Source: a virus
IMG/VR virus record: IMGVR_UViG_3300012003_000003
Coordinates: 1-64,000 of that record
Reading direction: 5' to 3' (one strand)
Length of the DNA stretch: 64,000 nt
The notes under the pieces were generated by a model, which was not told where the DNA came from, did no database searches, and saw only the letters and a program-made list of their open reading frames with translations. Positions 32,060 through 39,578 of this stretch are shown here, in pieces (the stretch's first letter is position 1; each line of letters begins with the position of its first letter). The position numbers and the translations under genes are program-made.

Positions 32060-33103
32060 ATGCCAATTACCAAAGAACAAGCCGTACCAGGCACCACCGT
32101 TATGTACGGTGAACACAAATGCACCATACTACAAGGTGGATATGAAGATGCAGAATTAGGATTTATGGTTAAAACCTCCCGTTTCCCCGGCGGAATGCCA
32201 CTTGACAAATATTCATTGTCTAATACTCAACAGTTAACCATAGTTGACAACGAACCACAAACGCAGACCATTGTGTTTAAAGGCAAAATTGTCGGCGAAT
32301 TAGAGGAAACTATCTTTACACCCGAATTAATTGCCGAAAGGTCAAAGCCATTATTAGCACTAAAGATAAAAGGTGTCTTTGATAGTAAAGGCGCCGAGGA
32401 AGTAAAAAAAGCCATTAATAAGGCGGTAAAGATGAGAACAGCTGTCGAAGGCATTGAAGAACCCATAATTAAAAACATCAATAGCCAAGCTAAAAAGGCG
32501 GTTGCGGCAGTCAGGGAAGTATCTAAGCCAATATATGAAGCCTGCTACGCCACGCAAAATACCTTACAGGCAACTTATGATGCGTGGGTGTTAGAAGTGC
32601 AGAAAGCCGAGAAAAAGGCGGCCGAAGAAGAATTGGCAAAGACGGTTGAAAGAGAAAATAAAATGTACGAGTTGGGTATGACTTTTAACGGGCAGGCATT
32701 CGTTGGGTACGGTAAGGCTATTACCAAAAACTCACTGTACAGCCTGGATGATGATAGCTTCAAGGGTATTGTAACAGAAATTGAAGGGTTGAATATTGAG
32801 CAGGATGTTACCGGGGAAGTGAAAGAAGCGCCAATTCCACCAATGTCTGTTGCGTCAATGACCGACGAACAACACCGTAATTTCATTAATAATGGTGGAT
32901 ATGCAAAATCGACACAGTTGCCACCTTCAACGCCCATACCGCAGCCAAAGCGCTTTGAGAACCAGGTTTACACCTGTAGTGCCGGTGACTATTCTTTTCA
33001 TCTAACTAAGGGAGTTGTTAATTCTGTTACCAATCAGGTGATCATTAACGAACGGGTTATGGAATCTGCAATATATGTGCAGGTAGTTTATAACGGAATT
33101 TAA
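32060..33103 (+). CDS. Coiled-coil protein, DUF1351-like middle
   Basis: The 347-residue protein has a small N-terminal barrel (PGTTVMYGEHKCTILQGGY) and a long helical hairpin (KKAINKAVKMRTAVEGIEEP to LQATYDAWVLEVQKAEKKA). That hairpin resembles DUF1351 proteins found near phage recombinases. A C-terminal beta part ends VMESAIYVQVVYNGI. It follows the GHKL ATPase closely and may be its partner. Confidence 0.55.
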   Translation: MPITKEQAVPGTTVMYGEHKCTILQGGYEDAELGFMVKTSRFPGGMPLDKYSLSNTQQLTIVDNEPQTQTIVFKGKIVGELEETIFTPELIAERSKPLLALKIKGVFDSKGAEEVKKAINKAVKMRTAVEGIEEPIIKNINSQAKKAVAAVREVSKPIYEACYATQNTLQATYDAWVLEVQKAEKKAAEEELAKTVERENKMYELGMTFNGQAFVGYGKAITKNSLYSLDDDSFKGIVTEIEGLNIEQDVTGEVKEAPIPPMSVASMTDEQHRNFINNGGYAKSTQLPPSTPIPQPKRFENQVYTCSAGDYSFHLTKGVVNSVTNQVIINERVMESAIYVQVVYNGI

Positions 33104-33106
33104 GAT

Positions 33107-33406
33107 ATGAACGAGGTAAAATTTAAACAATGGGAATGCACTGTTACTAAGGCCATGTATCAAAGCGGTAACATTGCTTTAAGGCTTATTGGCAAAGATC
33201 TTCCTGTTTATGATAATCTTGTAGCTACGGGAACGGTTAATTTACCGGGACTTGCAGATAATGAGATAGCCATTAAAGATTGGAGTGAAAACGAAGGCAT
33301 GTACATTGCCCTATTGGGTGCTGATATTATCACCACTGCCCACCGATACGAAAAATCAGGATGGATAGAAGCAATCCCAGTTTGTTATTTAAAAGACGAG
33401 ATATGA
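33107..33406 (+). CDS. Hypothetical protein (99 aa)
   Basis: MNEVKFKQWECTVTKAMYQS then DNEIAIKDWSENEGMYIALL. Small beta-rich protein, coupled by ATGA to the next gene. Not recognised. Confidence 0.6.
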   Translation: MNEVKFKQWECTVTKAMYQSGNIALRLIGKDLPVYDNLVATGTVNLPGLADNEIAIKDWSENEGMYIALLGADIITTAHRYEKSGWIEAIPVCYLKDEI

Positions 33407-33711
33407 ACAGATCAGTAGCAAAGGAGTTATCTTATACGGTAACGGGCGAACAGATTGAGGCAATGTTGTTAAATGCTAAAAACAGCATTACAGACTGGAC
33501 TAAAGCATCGCCATTAAATAAAGGCTTGTCTTTAGGTAAGTCATATAATATATTTAGTGCTATTGACTGGAAGGGTGAAAAACATTGGCTGATTAAAAGG
33601 AATGCCTTATGCACCTTCGGTGATTATTTACCTGGCTATGTTAAAGAAGTTAAAACTAAAAAAGTTATTCCAGTTTATCACGAAAAACCAAATTTTAAAA
33701 ATCATGGATAA
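33403..33711 (+). CDS. Hypothetical protein (102 aa)
   Basis: The ATG at 33403 overlaps the preceding stop as ATGA and gives MNRSVAKELSYTVTGEQIEA; a longer frame starts inside the gene before. The product has a helix and a short strand region (LGKSYNIFSAIDWKGEKHWL). Not recognised. Confidence 0.6.
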   Translation: MNRSVAKELSYTVTGEQIEAMLLNAKNSITDWTKASPLNKGLSLGKSYNIFSAIDWKGEKHWLIKRNALCTFGDYLPGYVKEVKTKKVIPVYHEKPNFKNHG

Positions 33712-33877
33712 ATCAAATGAACAATTAGAATATGAAGATCAACAACGACTTCGTAGGCTTTATGACCAACAAGAATCCTATGACTATTCACTGGATGAAG
33801 ATGGCATAAGAGAACGTTGTGACGATTGCGGCAGGTTTATTAATTCACATGGGCATTGTCCCAATTGCGATTACTAA
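33704..33877 (+). CDS. Small zinc-ribbon protein (57 aa)
   Basis: The start at 33704 gives MDKSNEQLEYEDQQRLRRLY. The C-terminus holds ERCDDCGRFINSHGHCPNCDY, a clear four-Cys zinc ribbon. It overlaps the gene before by 8 nt and lies just upstream of the cloverleaf RNA. Confidence 0.6.
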   Translation: MDKSNEQLEYEDQQRLRRLYDQQESYDYSLDEDGIRERCDDCGRFINSHGHCPNCDY

Positions 33878-33883
33878 GATAAT

Positions 33884-33977
33884 GGTTGGTATGGGTGCCG
33901 TTGTTGGCAGAATTGATAAGGACCATCAATTGCAGAGCGAATCTGCCCCATACCCCAACCTATGTGCTAATAGGTTT
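33884..33977 (+). ncRNA. Cloverleaf-like structured RNA
   Basis: A closing stem of 12 bp (33884-33895 with 33947-33960, CC bulge at 33954-33955) holds three hairpins with one spare base. They are TGCC/GGCA (33896-33909, 6-nt loop), AATTGAT/ATCAATT (33911-33931, 7-nt loop AAGGACC) and GCAGA/TCTGC (33932-33946, loop GCGAA). Just after, AACCTAT/ATAGGTT (33957-33977) forms a perfect 7-bp hairpin that shares AACC with the closing stem, so the two exclude each other. The shape is tRNA-like, but stem lengths and loops are wrong for tRNA. Confidence 0.6.
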
Positions 33978-33991
33978 TAATAATTGGTTAG

Positions 33992-34030
33992 AACCGGGTG
34001 AAAAGCGCAAGGTGTAAGCCCGGTTTTTTT
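33992..34030 (+). terminator. Intrinsic terminator after the cloverleaf RNA
   Basis: AACCGGG (33992-33998) pairs with CCCGGTT (34019-34025), followed by five more T. It lies 20 nt before the XRE start and defines the end of the upstream transcript. Confidence 0.8.
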
Positions 34031-34050
34031 AAAAATGTAAAAAGTTAATT

Positions 34051-34383
34051 ATGGACATACAATATATAATAAAAAACTTCGGCGCTATCTTAAAGAAGAT
34101 ACGCCTTGAAAGGGGTTTAAAGCAGGGAGAGGTTGCCGGCGGCGCCGGAATGCACAAAAGTTCATACTGCCTTTTAGAGCAGGGTACCAGGTATCTAAAT
34201 TTACACGATATGACAAAGTTGGCATCGTTTTACAATATGAACCTTTCCCAGCTAGGAGAGCGCCTGCAGCAATCGCCAGCAGAACTTAACGAGATAGAGA
34301 AGCTGCGCATGGAGTTGGAAACTGCGCTTAAACAAAACGCCTGGTTAAAACAGGAATTGCAAACATTAAAGGAGGGTGTATAA
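34051..34383 (+). CDS. XRE-family regulator with coiled-coil tail
   Basis: The 110-residue protein has an HTH domain (FGAILKKIRLERGLKQGEVA then GGAGMHKSSYCLLEQGTRYL) and a leucine-rich helical tail (EIEKLRMELETALKQNAWLK) suited for dimer formation. It is the first gene after the cloverleaf and terminator, so readthrough may control it. Its stop overlaps the next start as TAATG. Confidence 0.8.
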   Translation: MDIQYIIKNFGAILKKIRLERGLKQGEVAGGAGMHKSSYCLLEQGTRYLNLHDMTKLASFYNMNLSQLGERLQQSPAELNEIEKLRMELETALKQNAWLKQELQTLKEGV

Positions 34384-34973
34384 TGGCAAAAAATACAAGG
34401 TGGAGCTCTGATGACTTCCGTAAACAGGGATTAATAGAAACACCTAATGGCTTTATAAAGGCTGCTAAATTGGTTAATACCGGTAAGGTGGATAAGATAA
34501 AACTGCCCCCCGAATTTGTGTCGGTTAAAAATATTAATGCCCTATATCCGGATGGTAGGGTTGAGCCCGTTTTGCCAAAGGCTAACCGTAAAATTAAGAA
34601 CGCTGTTAAATCAGAGGTTGACGGTGTTAAGTTTGATTCAAACCTCGAAAAATACATGTACGGGCTTTTAAAAGGCGCAGGGATAACGTTTGAGTTTCAG
34701 GTCGAGTATTTACTACAGGAAAAATTTCGTTATGGCAAAGAGGCTATAAGGGCCATTACATTAACCGTGGATTTTTGGTTGCCAACCCGAAACATGATAA
34801 TTGATACTAAAGGGTATGCAAATGACCGAGCGCCTATGAAGTATAAAATGCTTAAATGGTATTTATTTCAGGAGGTTAAACGGGCCGGTGGCGATTTACC
34901 AATAATTGAAACCCCGTCAAATAAAAAAGAGTGTGACTTACTGTTAAACAAAATTTTATACTGTAAATTATGA
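34383..34973 (+). CDS. DUF1064-like PD-(D/E)XK nuclease
   Basis: The 196-residue protein has the DUF1064 pattern: GVKFDSNLEKYMYGLLKGAG (Glu of the first helix), FEFQVEYLLQEKF, ITLTVDFWLPTRNMIIDTKG (Asp then Asp-x-Lys) and APMKYKMLKWYL. This family is related to phage Holliday-junction and tail-end nucleases. It would cut branched or structured DNA during replication or packaging. Coupled to XRE and the next gene by overlaps. Confidence 0.72.
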   Translation: MAKNTRWSSDDFRKQGLIETPNGFIKAAKLVNTGKVDKIKLPPEFVSVKNINALYPDGRVEPVLPKANRKIKNAVKSEVDGVKFDSNLEKYMYGLLKGAGITFEFQVEYLLQEKFRYGKEAIRAITLTVDFWLPTRNMIIDTKGYANDRAPMKYKMLKWYLFQEVKRAGGDLPIIETPSNKKECDLLLNKILYCKL

Positions 34974-35209
34974 TAATGGATATAGGCGGAATATACGCAT
35001 CGGGCTTATTGGACGAATTGAAAAACTATTCTTGCGGTCAATCGATGCGTAACAACAGAATTTTAAGGCTATATAACAGATTAATGAGAACTGGGCACCC
35101 ATTTATAGCCCAACGTCTGGCTGATAAGTACCCTAATGCTATTCACATAAAGTCGGATGCTGTTATGGCTTTTGCTATGTCGCTGATGGCACAAGAAAAT
35201 AATAAATAA
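34970..35209 (+). CDS. Hypothetical protein (79 aa)
   Basis: The product is basic and helical: MRNNRILRLYNRLMRTGHPF then IAQRLADKYPN. The chosen ATG overlaps the previous stop as ATGA; a second ATG six bases later is also possible. Role unknown. Confidence 0.6.
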   Translation: MIMDIGGIYASGLLDELKNYSCGQSMRNNRILRLYNRLMRTGHPFIAQRLADKYPNAIHIKSDAVMAFAMSLMAQENNK

Positions 35210-35212
35210 ACC

Positions 35213-35428
35213 ATGCTAAAAACACACTATAAAACCCTGCTAAATAAAAACATAATGTATAAAGATATTCTTTGCAAAATAGTTAAAGTGCCAGATCCGC
35301 CTGTTTATAACGCACTGCTTATTTACCCCGGCCGCTGTGATCAAAATATCGGCAACGGCAATGGAAGGAGCGTTGAGTTGTCGCCGTTAGAATTTGAGGT
35401 TGAAGTTTTTCAAACCGTAACACTATGA
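35213..35428 (+). CDS. Hypothetical protein (71 aa)
   Basis: MLKTHYKTLLNKNIMYKDIL then VYNALLIYPGRCDQNI. A second ATG at the MYKDIL position may be the true start. It ends with a 4-nt ATGA overlap into the next gene. Confidence 0.5.
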   Translation: MLKTHYKTLLNKNIMYKDILCKIVKVPDPPVYNALLIYPGRCDQNIGNGNGRSVELSPLEFEVEVFQTVTL

Positions 35429-35799
35429 GGGGAATACTATTCATCCAAAAACCAAAGCCAACATATTCGCTGGCCAAACTGCAGGAAGTGCTTGAAAACA
35501 GGAAGTATCATAAGATTAAATTTATAAAGGATAACTGGAACACCATGAGAGCAGAAGATATTGCGGTAAAGCTTAATATTAGCCTACGTCATGTGTTTAA
35601 ACTAACAAAGGGACAAATGCCACAGAAAAAACATATCGTTGTTAAGCCGAGGGAATATGAAACAACGTTGGTCATCGACCTTGAAACAGGTATTTATTAT
35701 GGAACAATAGCCAGGGCGGCATCTGCGTATAATATGCCAGCATCCACATTGAGGGATTTAATGTCATTTAACCGTACCAATAGATTTAAAAGAGCATGA
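35425..35799 (+). CDS. HTH protein with NUMOD1-like end
   Basis: The 124-residue product has a basic HTH-like middle (RAEDIAVKLNISLRHVFKLT) and a C-terminus TGIYYGTIARAASAYNMPAS then TLRDLM that resembles NUMOD1 DNA-binding repeats found with homing nucleases. No nuclease domain is present. It may be a regulator or a remnant of a homing protein. Confidence 0.58.
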   Translation: MRGILFIQKPKPTYSLAKLQEVLENRKYHKIKFIKDNWNTMRAEDIAVKLNISLRHVFKLTKGQMPQKKHIVVKPREYETTLVIDLETGIYYGTIARAASAYNMPASTLRDLMSFNRTNRFKRA

Positions 35800-35927
35800 G
35801 AAAAGATGATCAGTTATTACCGCACCAAGATGGTGTAAAAGCCGGGCGCCGGATCAGGCTTGCAGTTGTCAGGGCAAAAATAATGTGGCTGGCTCCGGTG
35901 GGCTGGTTTAAAAGTAAAACAATTTAA
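35796..35927 (+). CDS. Small basic protein (43 aa)
   Basis: MRKDDQLLPHQDGVKAGRRI then RLAVVRAKIMWL. Its start overlaps the previous stop as ATGA. Only context supports it. Confidence 0.4.
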   Translation: MRKDDQLLPHQDGVKAGRRIRLAVVRAKIMWLAPVGWFKSKTI

Positions 35928-35939
35928 ACGTTATATAAA

Positions 35940-36146
35940 ATGATGATTACCGGTGACCAACTTTTCATTCCTACCGAAACCAGATGCAAATGTGGTATGA
36001 GTTTTTTAGAGCAATATAGGAGTTTATTGACCTGTCCAAGTTGCGGATATTATCTAATTGCCAATCCCCCCCCCATATCAAAAAATGAAAATGAGGTATA
36101 TTTGGATGAGCAGACTGGAAAATTTACTTTTAATAAACCAATATAA
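35940..36146 (+). CDS. Zinc-ribbon protein (68 aa)
   Basis: Two Cys pairs, TRCKCGMSF and LTCPSCGYYL, form a zinc ribbon, followed by an acidic linker ending LDEQTGKFTFNKPI. Role unknown. Confidence 0.58.
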   Translation: MMITGDQLFIPTETRCKCGMSFLEQYRSLLTCPSCGYYLIANPPPISKNENEVYLDEQTGKFTFNKPI

Positions 36147-36168
36147 CCGTAATTAAATATGAGAAGCC

Positions 36169-36270
36169 ATGGAAGCATTTATCATTTTTTTTGTATTAGC
36201 CGATGGGTTGGCTATTTACTGCAATTATTTAGCTAACAAAAGTCTTAACCAGTATTTTAAAAAGGATTGA
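36169..36270 (+). CDS. Membrane miniprotein (33 aa)
   Basis: MEAFIIFFVLADGLAIYCNY is one hydrophobic helix with a basic tail. The stop is one base before the next ATG. Supported by spacing and composition. Confidence 0.45.
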   Translation: MEAFIIFFVLADGLAIYCNYLANKSLNQYFKKD

Positions 36271-36271
36271 A

Positions 36272-37024
36272 ATGAAAGTTTTAAGCGACGATACAGGGTT
36301 GGTCGGAAGAGAAATTAACCCTTATTTTGAATTCGGCGGAGTTGATGCTCAACAAAACCCATTTCTAAATGAAGAATATTTAGAATTTGAAAAAAACAAT
36401 AAGCCATTCCATTTTACCGCACCCCAACAACCAAACACAGTTATAGAGTGTGAGTTGGTATGGCAGATTTTTAATGAAAGAAACAATTTGTGGCATATAA
36501 ATTGGGATCCCGGATTTAAAACATTTAAAGAATTTTCGGCCTATTGGGCAAGCGGTAACTTTACTGCAAAATCCCGCCAAGCCTTCGAACCAAAGGATAC
36601 CCTAAAACAAGGCATTATTAATGAAGACACGGTTTGCCCAACGTGCAACAAAGAGAAAAATTTCAAGTTTTGCTCAAATGCTTTTCATATCATACCAGAA
36701 TTAAAAGATGAAACAGTTGGAAGTGGCTTAAATTTATCACAACTTGAAAAAGATGTTGATATATTTATTTCCAATATAACCGATAAAGATTTTAATGAAT
36801 TTTTAGATAAAAGAGAACATACCGTTGAGCAACTGGCCGAAATGTATGCAGACAGAAAACCCGCATTATTTATAGACTTAAACGATGCCTTTAAATCGGG
36901 CTATTACAAAGGACACCAGGCAACTATTGATAAAGTATTGCGCATAATTGAAGATGCTCCAATACCAAACGATTGGGGTCAACAAACAGATTTAATTAAC
37001 CAAATCAAAGAACTTAAAGCGTAA
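36272..37024 (+). CDS. Hypothetical protein (250 aa)
   Basis: The protein has an N-terminal variable part and a mid-region with ECELVWQIFNERNNLWHINW, then a CPTCNKEKNFKFCSN zinc-like pair and an acidic helical end (KREHTVEQLAEMYADRKPAL in outline). No enzyme motif is seen. It stands between two membrane miniproteins. Confidence 0.6.
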   Translation: MKVLSDDTGLVGREINPYFEFGGVDAQQNPFLNEEYLEFEKNNKPFHFTAPQQPNTVIECELVWQIFNERNNLWHINWDPGFKTFKEFSAYWASGNFTAKSRQAFEPKDTLKQGIINEDTVCPTCNKEKNFKFCSNAFHIIPELKDETVGSGLNLSQLEKDVDIFISNITDKDFNEFLDKREHTVEQLAEMYADRKPALFIDLNDAFKSGYYKGHQATIDKVLRIIEDAPIPNDWGQQTDLINQIKELKA

Positions 37025-37031
37025 AGATAAA

Positions 37032-37121
37032 ATGCTAAATCACATTCAAAAACACTTCTGGTGGGCAGTATGGGTAGCCCTAATAACCCTAATTTTAATT
37101 GTAAATTACTTTAAACACTAA
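37032..37121 (+). CDS. Membrane miniprotein (29 aa)
   Basis: MLNHIQKHFWWAVWVALITL then ILIVNYFKH is a single hydrophobic helix. It fits the spacing between its neighbours. Tentative. Confidence 0.4.
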   Translation: MLNHIQKHFWWAVWVALITLILIVNYFKH

Positions 37122-37125
37122 TAAC

Positions 37126-37485
37126 ATGAAAAAAATATTAACTCCTGAAATACTAGAAATATTAAACAAACCGGAAAACACTTCAGTTGAAAATGCGTTT
37201 TTTGCCGGTGCTGAATATAACAAGGATCAATCTTTCCCCCCTATTTTAGCAGCATTATTCACACTATTTGCGACGTTTCTTGTTTTTGTACTTCTTAACT
37301 TATTCTTTAACGTTGAGTTTTCCGGGGATTATAAAGATGAAGCCACGCGCGATACATATTACAAAAGTGTCGCTATGAAAGACAGCGCTATGGCGCATGT
37401 AAACGATGCTAAAAATTATAACAGATACTTAGATAGTGCCAATAAATACTACGAAATTCAAAATTATATCATTAACCATAAATAA
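37126..37485 (+). CDS. Single-span membrane protein (119 aa)
   Basis: A soluble N-terminus (ILNKPENTSVENAFFAGAEY) is followed by the helix PILAALFTLFATFLVFVLLN near residues 39-58, then a charged, helical outer part. Signal-like processing is not obvious. Role unknown; a lysis or envelope role is possible from its place before the late genes. Confidence 0.55.
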   Translation: MKKILTPEILEILNKPENTSVENAFFAGAEYNKDQSFPPILAALFTLFATFLVFVLLNLFFNVEFSGDYKDEATRDTYYKSVAMKDSAMAHVNDAKNYNRYLDSANKYYEIQNYIINHK

Positions 37486-37487
37486 TC

Positions 37488-37883
37488 ATGCAACAAAAAA
37501 CAATCGCAATCATCGTAGCTTTCATCCTGGGGATGGGACTACTAAGCGCAAATGCGCAAAACAAAAAAGTTTATCAGGCAGATGCCACCACAAAACTATC
37601 CGTCCAGGTTAACGTCACCTCCGGCCAACTGCAAACTTACCTGTTCGTTTTACAGAAGGGTGGCCCGCAAGCATTGTCCCAGAGTAAGGATATGTCAGCG
37701 TATGACGTTACTCAAACAATAGCCGTTTACCAAATAGTGACAGATAGCGTAAATTTGTCCGGTTTCCGCGCCTATAATCAATTTTATAAGGTTGGTGAGG
37801 CCAAGTGGGCGGCTGATACATTAAAAGCCTTTAAACAGGCCAAAATTGATCCCATTAAACCGGTTACACCAATTAAACATTAA
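37488..37883 (+). CDS. Exported protein (131 aa)
   Basis: A clear Sec signal peptide (MQQKTIAIIVAFILGMGLLS then ANAQ) with a cleavage site after AQ near residue 24 precedes a 107-residue mature part with KLSVQVNVTSGQLQTYLFVL. No lipobox. The mature protein should be periplasmic; function unknown. Confidence 0.6.
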   Translation: MQQKTIAIIVAFILGMGLLSANAQNKKVYQADATTKLSVQVNVTSGQLQTYLFVLQKGGPQALSQSKDMSAYDVTQTIAVYQIVTDSVNLSGFRAYNQFYKVGEAKWAADTLKAFKQAKIDPIKPVTPIKH

Positions 37884-37888
37884 TACCT

Positions 37889-38107
37889 ATGCCGCCAAAT
37901 CTTATCAAGGGAAACTGTTTTATCTTTTCTGTTTTATTTATAGTAAAACATCCATCGGCTCAGTTATTGATGCGCTGGAATAAACAAAGTAAGACGGTTT
38001 CCTTTCAGGTGGCTTATGGTGGTAAGATATACAGATACCGGCGCAAAGATCGCCTTCAAAGTAAATACTGGTTTAACGGCCACGTAGTAACAAGTAAATT
38101 AACTTAG
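37889..38107 (+). CDS. Small basic protein (72 aa)
   Basis: The C-terminal half is basic and aromatic (VSFQVAYGGKIYRYRRKDRL). The first 27 residues look hydrophobic and an internal ATG at 37970 may be the real start. Role unknown. Confidence 0.45.
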   Translation: MPPNLIKGNCFIFSVLFIVKHPSAQLLMRWNKQSKTVSFQVAYGGKIYRYRRKDRLQSKYWFNGHVVTSKLT

Positions 38108-38143
38108 AACCTTAATGGTGTATAGGCAACCATACCAATCAAA

Positions 38144-38317
38144 ATGACAAAATTTGAAGCAATCAAATCACACGTATCAACCCTAGATGACGATGCAAAA
38201 AAGTTTTATGAAAACGGCAATAAAGCAGCCGGGACCAGGTTACGAAATGGACTGCAGAAATTAAAAACACTTGCACAGGAAGCACGTATCGACGTTACAC
38301 AGGCTAAAAAAGCCTAA
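38144..38317 (+). CDS. Histone H1-like (Hc1-type) protein
   Basis: The 57-residue protein matches the small Bacteroidota Hc1-like proteins: KFEAIKSHVSTLDDDAKKFY then ENGNKAAGTRLRNGLQKLK and TLAQEARIDV. The GNKAAGTRxR core is the family mark. These proteins bind DNA non-specifically and compact it. In a phage it may condense phage or host DNA. It is one of the last rightward genes. Confidence 0.7.
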   Translation: MTKFEAIKSHVSTLDDDAKKFYENGNKAAGTRLRNGLQKLKTLAQEARIDVTQAKKA

Positions 38318-38377
38318 CTTTAACCAGGCAAAGAGCCTAACAGTTTATTTATCAACTTCTATTAAACAATTAAAATC

Positions 38378-39031
38378 ATGTTTTTTCTCACTAAAATTTT
38401 AGAAAGTATCCTGCCATTCCTTTTCTCAGCTTTAAAACGCTCATGGGACAATCTTAACGAAAACCAGCAACAGGCTTTAGTTAACTCAGGCGTAATTGGC
38501 CAGTATATTAAAAACAATCTTACTGCATTAAGCGGGGACCTTGTGACAGCGATATCTACAAGTACGGGACTTCCATCGGATGTTATTGAACCCACCCTAA
38601 TAACCATTGCAGGAGAACTGGGGTTAAAAACTACCAGCGTTGATGATGCTGTAAAACATATACAGTCATTGCTAACAGTCGCAAAGGGATCAACACTTTG
38701 GAATGGCATCCTGCAAACAGCATTAAGCGTAGGTGCCACCGCGTTATCTGGAGGTACTTTAAATTGGGTACATATTGGATTAGGGTTGGGTGAATATGTT
38801 TATCAAACGTTTATTGCGCCAAAAGAACTACCGGCTATTGCAGCCATTGTAACCCCTATTGTTAACCAGATAACATCTTCTATAGATAAAGCAGCACCAG
38901 CCTTGCAAGCAAGCAATGTTCCGGGCGGTGTGTTATCACAATCGGCAAATCAATACGTGGCTCCTATGCAAGATAATGCGATTTCGGTAGGTGATACAAC
39001 AACTATTACCGATACAACACCGGGCAGCTGA
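38378..39031 (+). CDS. Hypothetical protein (217 aa)
   Basis: The N-terminus (MFFLTKILESILPFLFSALK) is amphipathic, followed by a helical region and a Gly/Ala-rich stretch (ILQTALSVGATALSGGTLN) near the middle. The tail is disordered and Thr-rich. No signal peptide. It ends before the main convergent terminator and is the last rightward gene. A membrane-active role is possible but unproven. Confidence 0.55.
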   Translation: MFFLTKILESILPFLFSALKRSWDNLNENQQQALVNSGVIGQYIKNNLTALSGDLVTAISTSTGLPSDVIEPTLITIAGELGLKTTSVDDAVKHIQSLLTVAKGSTLWNGILQTALSVGATALSGGTLNWVHIGLGLGEYVYQTFIAPKELPAIAAIVTPIVNQITSSIDKAAPALQASNVPGGVLSQSANQYVAPMQDNAISVGDTTTITDTTPGS

Positions 39032-39102
39032 CTGCCACGGTGGGTTAAAACCCTACCTGCCCGTTTATGGGCGGCTTGGGAAAGGGTAAATTCTGCGTAA
39101 TT

Positions 39103-39135
39103 AAAAAGCCCCGGTGATCAAGTCGGGGCTTTTTT
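39103..39135. terminator. Bidirectional intrinsic terminator
   Basis: AAAAAGCCCCG (39103-39113) pairs with CGGGGCTTTTT (39124-39134), with a 10-nt loop. It lies between the convergent rightward and leftward blocks. Two smaller hairpins (GTGGGTT/AACCCTAC and GCCC/GGGC) lie upstream at 39040-39075. The rest of the gap to 39281 shows no gene. Confidence 0.88.
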
Positions 39136-39281
39136 GTGATTAAAATACCGTGGTAAGGTGCTGCACAGGTTCTTATGTTGTACTGCCAGCCTCGCTCTCT
39201 TTAGCTACGCTCTGAATTTAAATTTATTCATTGTGACGGTTGCAATTGCTTATATAAGTATATATGCTTTCAGGTTACACC

Positions 39282-39578
39282 TTACTTTATAGCATCTACC
39301 TTAACATCCAAACTATCAGTACTGATCACCTTTTCGGTAACAGTACCGTCAGCGGTTGTTGTGGTTACTTCGGTTGGGGTTCCAGGACTTAGAAAGTTCT
39401 TAACCAGATATGCAATAAACCCGGCTATCGCGGCCATACTTATTGACTTCCAATTAAAGGTAAGCGATCCGTTATGTGCTGTTTGTTGAATAAGGAATAC
39501 TACCGGAGTTAAAATAGCCATAACAGCGCCTTTGATGGCATCGTTCCAGTTTAGTGAGAATAAGGGTGATTGTTTCAT
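39282..39578 (-). CDS. Holin
   Basis: The 98-residue protein has two hydrophobic helices (DAIKGAVMAILTPVVFLIQQ, then SISMAAIAGFIAYLVKNFL) and a charged C-terminus (VISTDSLDVKVDAIK). It overlaps the lysozyme gene by 4 nt. Holins open the inner membrane at the end of infection so the lysozyme reaches the wall. Last gene of the late operon. Confidence 0.7.
   Translation of the reverse strand: MKQSPLFSLNWNDAIKGAVMAILTPVVFLIQQTAHNGSLTFNWKSISMAAIAGFIAYLVKNFLSPGTPTEVTTTTADGTVTEKVISTDSLDVKVDAIK

Noticed and set aside
33884-33960. A second tRNA
   Set aside because: The closing stem has 12 pairs, no 2-nt linker follows it, the third arm has a 5-nt loop and there is no TTC sequence.
33882-33980. 32-codon ORF MVGMGAVVGRIDKDHQ
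   Set aside because: The region is dominated by perfect hairpins; the short frame has no coding support.
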